Positions 4,583 to 6,012 of a stretch of 6,012 bases of DNA are shown piece after piece. The stretch lies in NCBI GenBank assembly GCA_905216175.1, contig CAJMSV010000101.1:1-6012 (forward strand), read 5' to 3'. Position numbers and translations under genes: made by a program. This DNA comes from an uncultured bacterium (GTDB lineage Bacteria; Actinomycetota; Coriobacteriia; Coriobacteriales; Coriobacteriaceae). How positions within the stretch are numbered: position 1 is the stretch's first letter; every line of letters begins with the position of its first letter. Below the pieces are notes generated by a model, which ran no database searches, was not told the origin of the DNA, and saw only the letters and a program-made list of their open reading frames with translations.

Positions 4583-6012
4583 ATGAGGAAAACTCACCCC
4601 GTCAACGCGCTCAAGAAGCTAGGCATAGGCCTCGCCTTTGGAGCTGCGACCATCATGTCCATGCCGACCTCTGCGCTCGCCTGCACGCAGATGTACATGG
4701 GCAAAAACCTTACGGCCGACGGCAACACGTACTACGGCCGCGCCGAGGACTTTGGCAAGCGCTATCTTAAGCACTACGGCATCGAACCTGCCCACGAACC
4801 TGGCTTTAAGTACAGCTCGATTGAATCTGCTTTTGAATACACTTCGAACAAGCCTACCTATCGCTACAGCTATGTACGCGATCACCCCTCCAACTGGATG
4901 GGTCGCACCGACGCCTACTCCGAGGCCGGCATCAACGAGAAGGGCGTCTCCTGCTCCGCTACGCTAAGCACCTCCTATAACGAGGAGGCCGCTGCAGCAG
5001 ACCCCATCGATGAGGAAGTAGGTCTGGGCGAGTACAGTTACGGCAGCATCATCCTGGGCGAGAGCGCCACGGCCCGCGAGGGCGTCGAGCTTCTCGGCAG
5101 CCTGATCGATGATCAAGGCGTCTGCACCAACGACCAGATCATCATCGCCGACAACAACGAGACCTGGCTGTTCGCCACACTTTCCGCCCATCAGTGGATC
5201 GCCATGAAGCTCGCTGATGACGTCGCGTCGCTCAACCCTAATATCGGGAGCCTCAACTACGATGTCGACCTTGATGACGCCGAGAACTGCCTGCACTCCG
5301 AGGGCATCGAGTCCATGCCCGTGGAGAAGGGCTTTGCCGAGTACACCGACGGCAAATTCGACGTTGCCAAGACCTATGGCGAGAGAATCAATGAAAGCGG
5401 CAGGCATCAGTGGACTCGCTATGTCCAGGGCCGAGACTACTTCATGAACCCACTAATCAAGGACGAGGACTACACCATTGTTAAAGACAAGGACGGTACC
5501 GGCGCATCCGTCAGCGAGATCCAGCCCTTGTTCTTCAAGCCTGGCAAGTCTGGCTGGAGCACCTTTGAGCTGATTCGTGCCTTTGGCAACCGCGGCGAAA
5601 ATGTCCCCGGCCTTAACGCCAACACCGACGGCGTCTATGCCATCGGCACCGAGCGCAACACCGAGATCAACCTCTTCCAGATTCGTCGTGGCCTTGACCC
5701 CCAGGTCGCTACCATCCAGTGGGAAATGCTCTCCCGCGCCGCGTACTCCGTCGCCATCCCGTTGTACTCCGCTCTGATAACTGAGGCCAGCCCGTACTTC
5801 AGCGATCAGACCGTCTCCTTCGATCACTGCAAACAGACTGACGTCGTGTACAACGAGGAGCCCGAGAACTCAATCAACTACGTCCTCATGGACATCAGCT
5901 CGCTCTGCTTTGAGAACCCTGACACCCTTGGTACCAGCGTCCGTGCCTACCTCGATGCGCTCCAGAACGAGCTCATCGAGCAGAACAAGGAAGTTGACGC
6001 CGCCATGCTGGC
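4583..6012 (+). CDS. Secreted C69-family dipeptidase (PepD-like Ntn hydrolase), C-terminus cut by window edge
   Basis: 476 codons are visible and the frame is open at the right edge. Peptidase family C69 enzymes cleave dipeptides with an N-terminal cysteine nucleophile. A signal peptide is clear: basic start (MRKTHPVNALKK), hydrophobic core to about residue 27, and ALA before Cys34, an AxA site for signal peptidase I. The mature protein would begin CTQMYMGKNLTADGNTYYGRAED, with Cys34, Gly40-Lys41, Asp46-Gly47 and Arg53 matching the family start. Further blocks are INEKGVSCSATLS (117-129), ADNNETWLFATLSAHQWIAMK (189-209) and QWEMLSRAAYSVAIPLYS (379-396). The ATG follows GGGAGGG by 3 bases. It likely acts outside the cell in peptide feeding or cell-wall peptide turnover. 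The context -3 Ala, -2 Leu does not fit a lipobox well, so a lipoprotein is less likely. Any C-terminal anchor is out of view. Confidence 0.9.
   Translation, partial: MRKTHPVNALKKLGIGLAFGAATIMSMPTSALACTQMYMGKNLTADGNTYYGRAEDFGKRYLKHYGIEPAHEPGFKYSSIESAFEYTSNKPTYRYSYVRDHPSNWMGRTDAYSEAGINEKGVSCSATLSTSYNEEAAAADPIDEEVGLGEYSYGSIILGESATAREGVELLGSLIDDQGVCTNDQIIIADNNETWLFATLSAHQWIAMKLADDVASLNPNIGSLNYDVDLDDAENCLHSEGIESMPVEKGFAEYTDGKFDVAKTYGERINESGRHQWTRYVQGRDYFMNPLIKDEDYTIVKDKDGTGASVSEIQPLFFKPGKSGWSTFELIRAFGNRGENVPGLNANTDGVYAIGTERNTEINLFQIRRGLDPQVATIQWEMLSRAAYSVAIPLYSALITEASPYFSDQTVSFDHCKQTDVVYNEEPENSINYVLMDISSLCFENPDTLGTSVRAYLDALQNELIEQNKEVDAAML

Noticed and set aside
4519..4770. Plus-strand frame of 83 codons starting in the dipeptidase leader
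   Set aside because: It overlaps the signal peptide region of the dipeptidase in another frame, has no Shine-Dalgarno site and an Arg/Pro/His-rich shadow composition.
4964..5827. Minus-strand frames opposite the C69 dipeptidase
   Set aside because: They are antisense to conserved C69 blocks and have no ribosome binding sites; the Val/Gly/Ala-rich translation is typical of a reverse-strand shadow.
1..6012. Mobile elements, CRISPR repeats, tRNA or rRNA genes
   Set aside because: No transposase or integrase motifs, spaced direct repeats, tRNA-like cloverleaf or conserved rRNA blocks were seen on either strand.

Overview
The window looks like chromosomal DNA from a high-GC Gram-positive bacterium. 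The best fit is an actinobacterium of the class Coriobacteriia (Collinsella-like). That placement is an inference: codons are GC-rich, Shine-Dalgarno (SD) sites are strong AGGAGG types, the lipid kinase resembles the actinobacterial form, and there is a secreted C69 dipeptidase. No rRNA, tRNA, CRISPR array, insertion sequence or phage gene was seen.

Minus-strand block (1-3158), in transcription order: rnd (RNase D, 3158 to 2025), a YugP-type membrane zinc metallopeptidase (1960 to 1256), and xseA (large subunit of exonuclease VII, from 1140 past the left edge). The gaps are 64 and 115 bases. The second gap holds a 12-bp GC-rich hairpin and a smaller bulged hairpin just ahead of the xseA ribosome binding site. 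The block therefore pairs an RNA 3'-processing nuclease and a DNA exonuclease with a membrane protease.

Divergent promoter region (3159-3256): a TATA-like element can be read on both strands, with overlapping -10 hexamers. This suggests back-to-back promoters for rnd and the plus-strand lipid kinase gene.

Plus-strand block: a diacylglycerol kinase/YegS-like lipid kinase (3257-4174) is followed after 9 bases by an unannotated-looking 30-residue single-span membrane protein (4184-4276). Its ribosome binding site overlaps the kinase stop codon. The unit closes with an imperfect hairpin and then a clear intrinsic terminator (4312-4357).

An AT-rich stretch without genes (about 4349-4582) holds a consensus TATAAT box, two short dyads, and a leader hairpin with a GNRA-type loop just before the last start codon. 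It drives a secreted C69-family dipeptidase (4583 to beyond the right edge). Its presumed catalytic cysteine is the first residue after the predicted signal peptidase I site.

Most of the window is recognisable housekeeping or envelope genes. No new multi-gene system can be claimed. The least explained items are the small membrane protein coupled to the lipid kinase, the changed nucleotide-binding motif in that kinase, and the leader of the dipeptidase gene.
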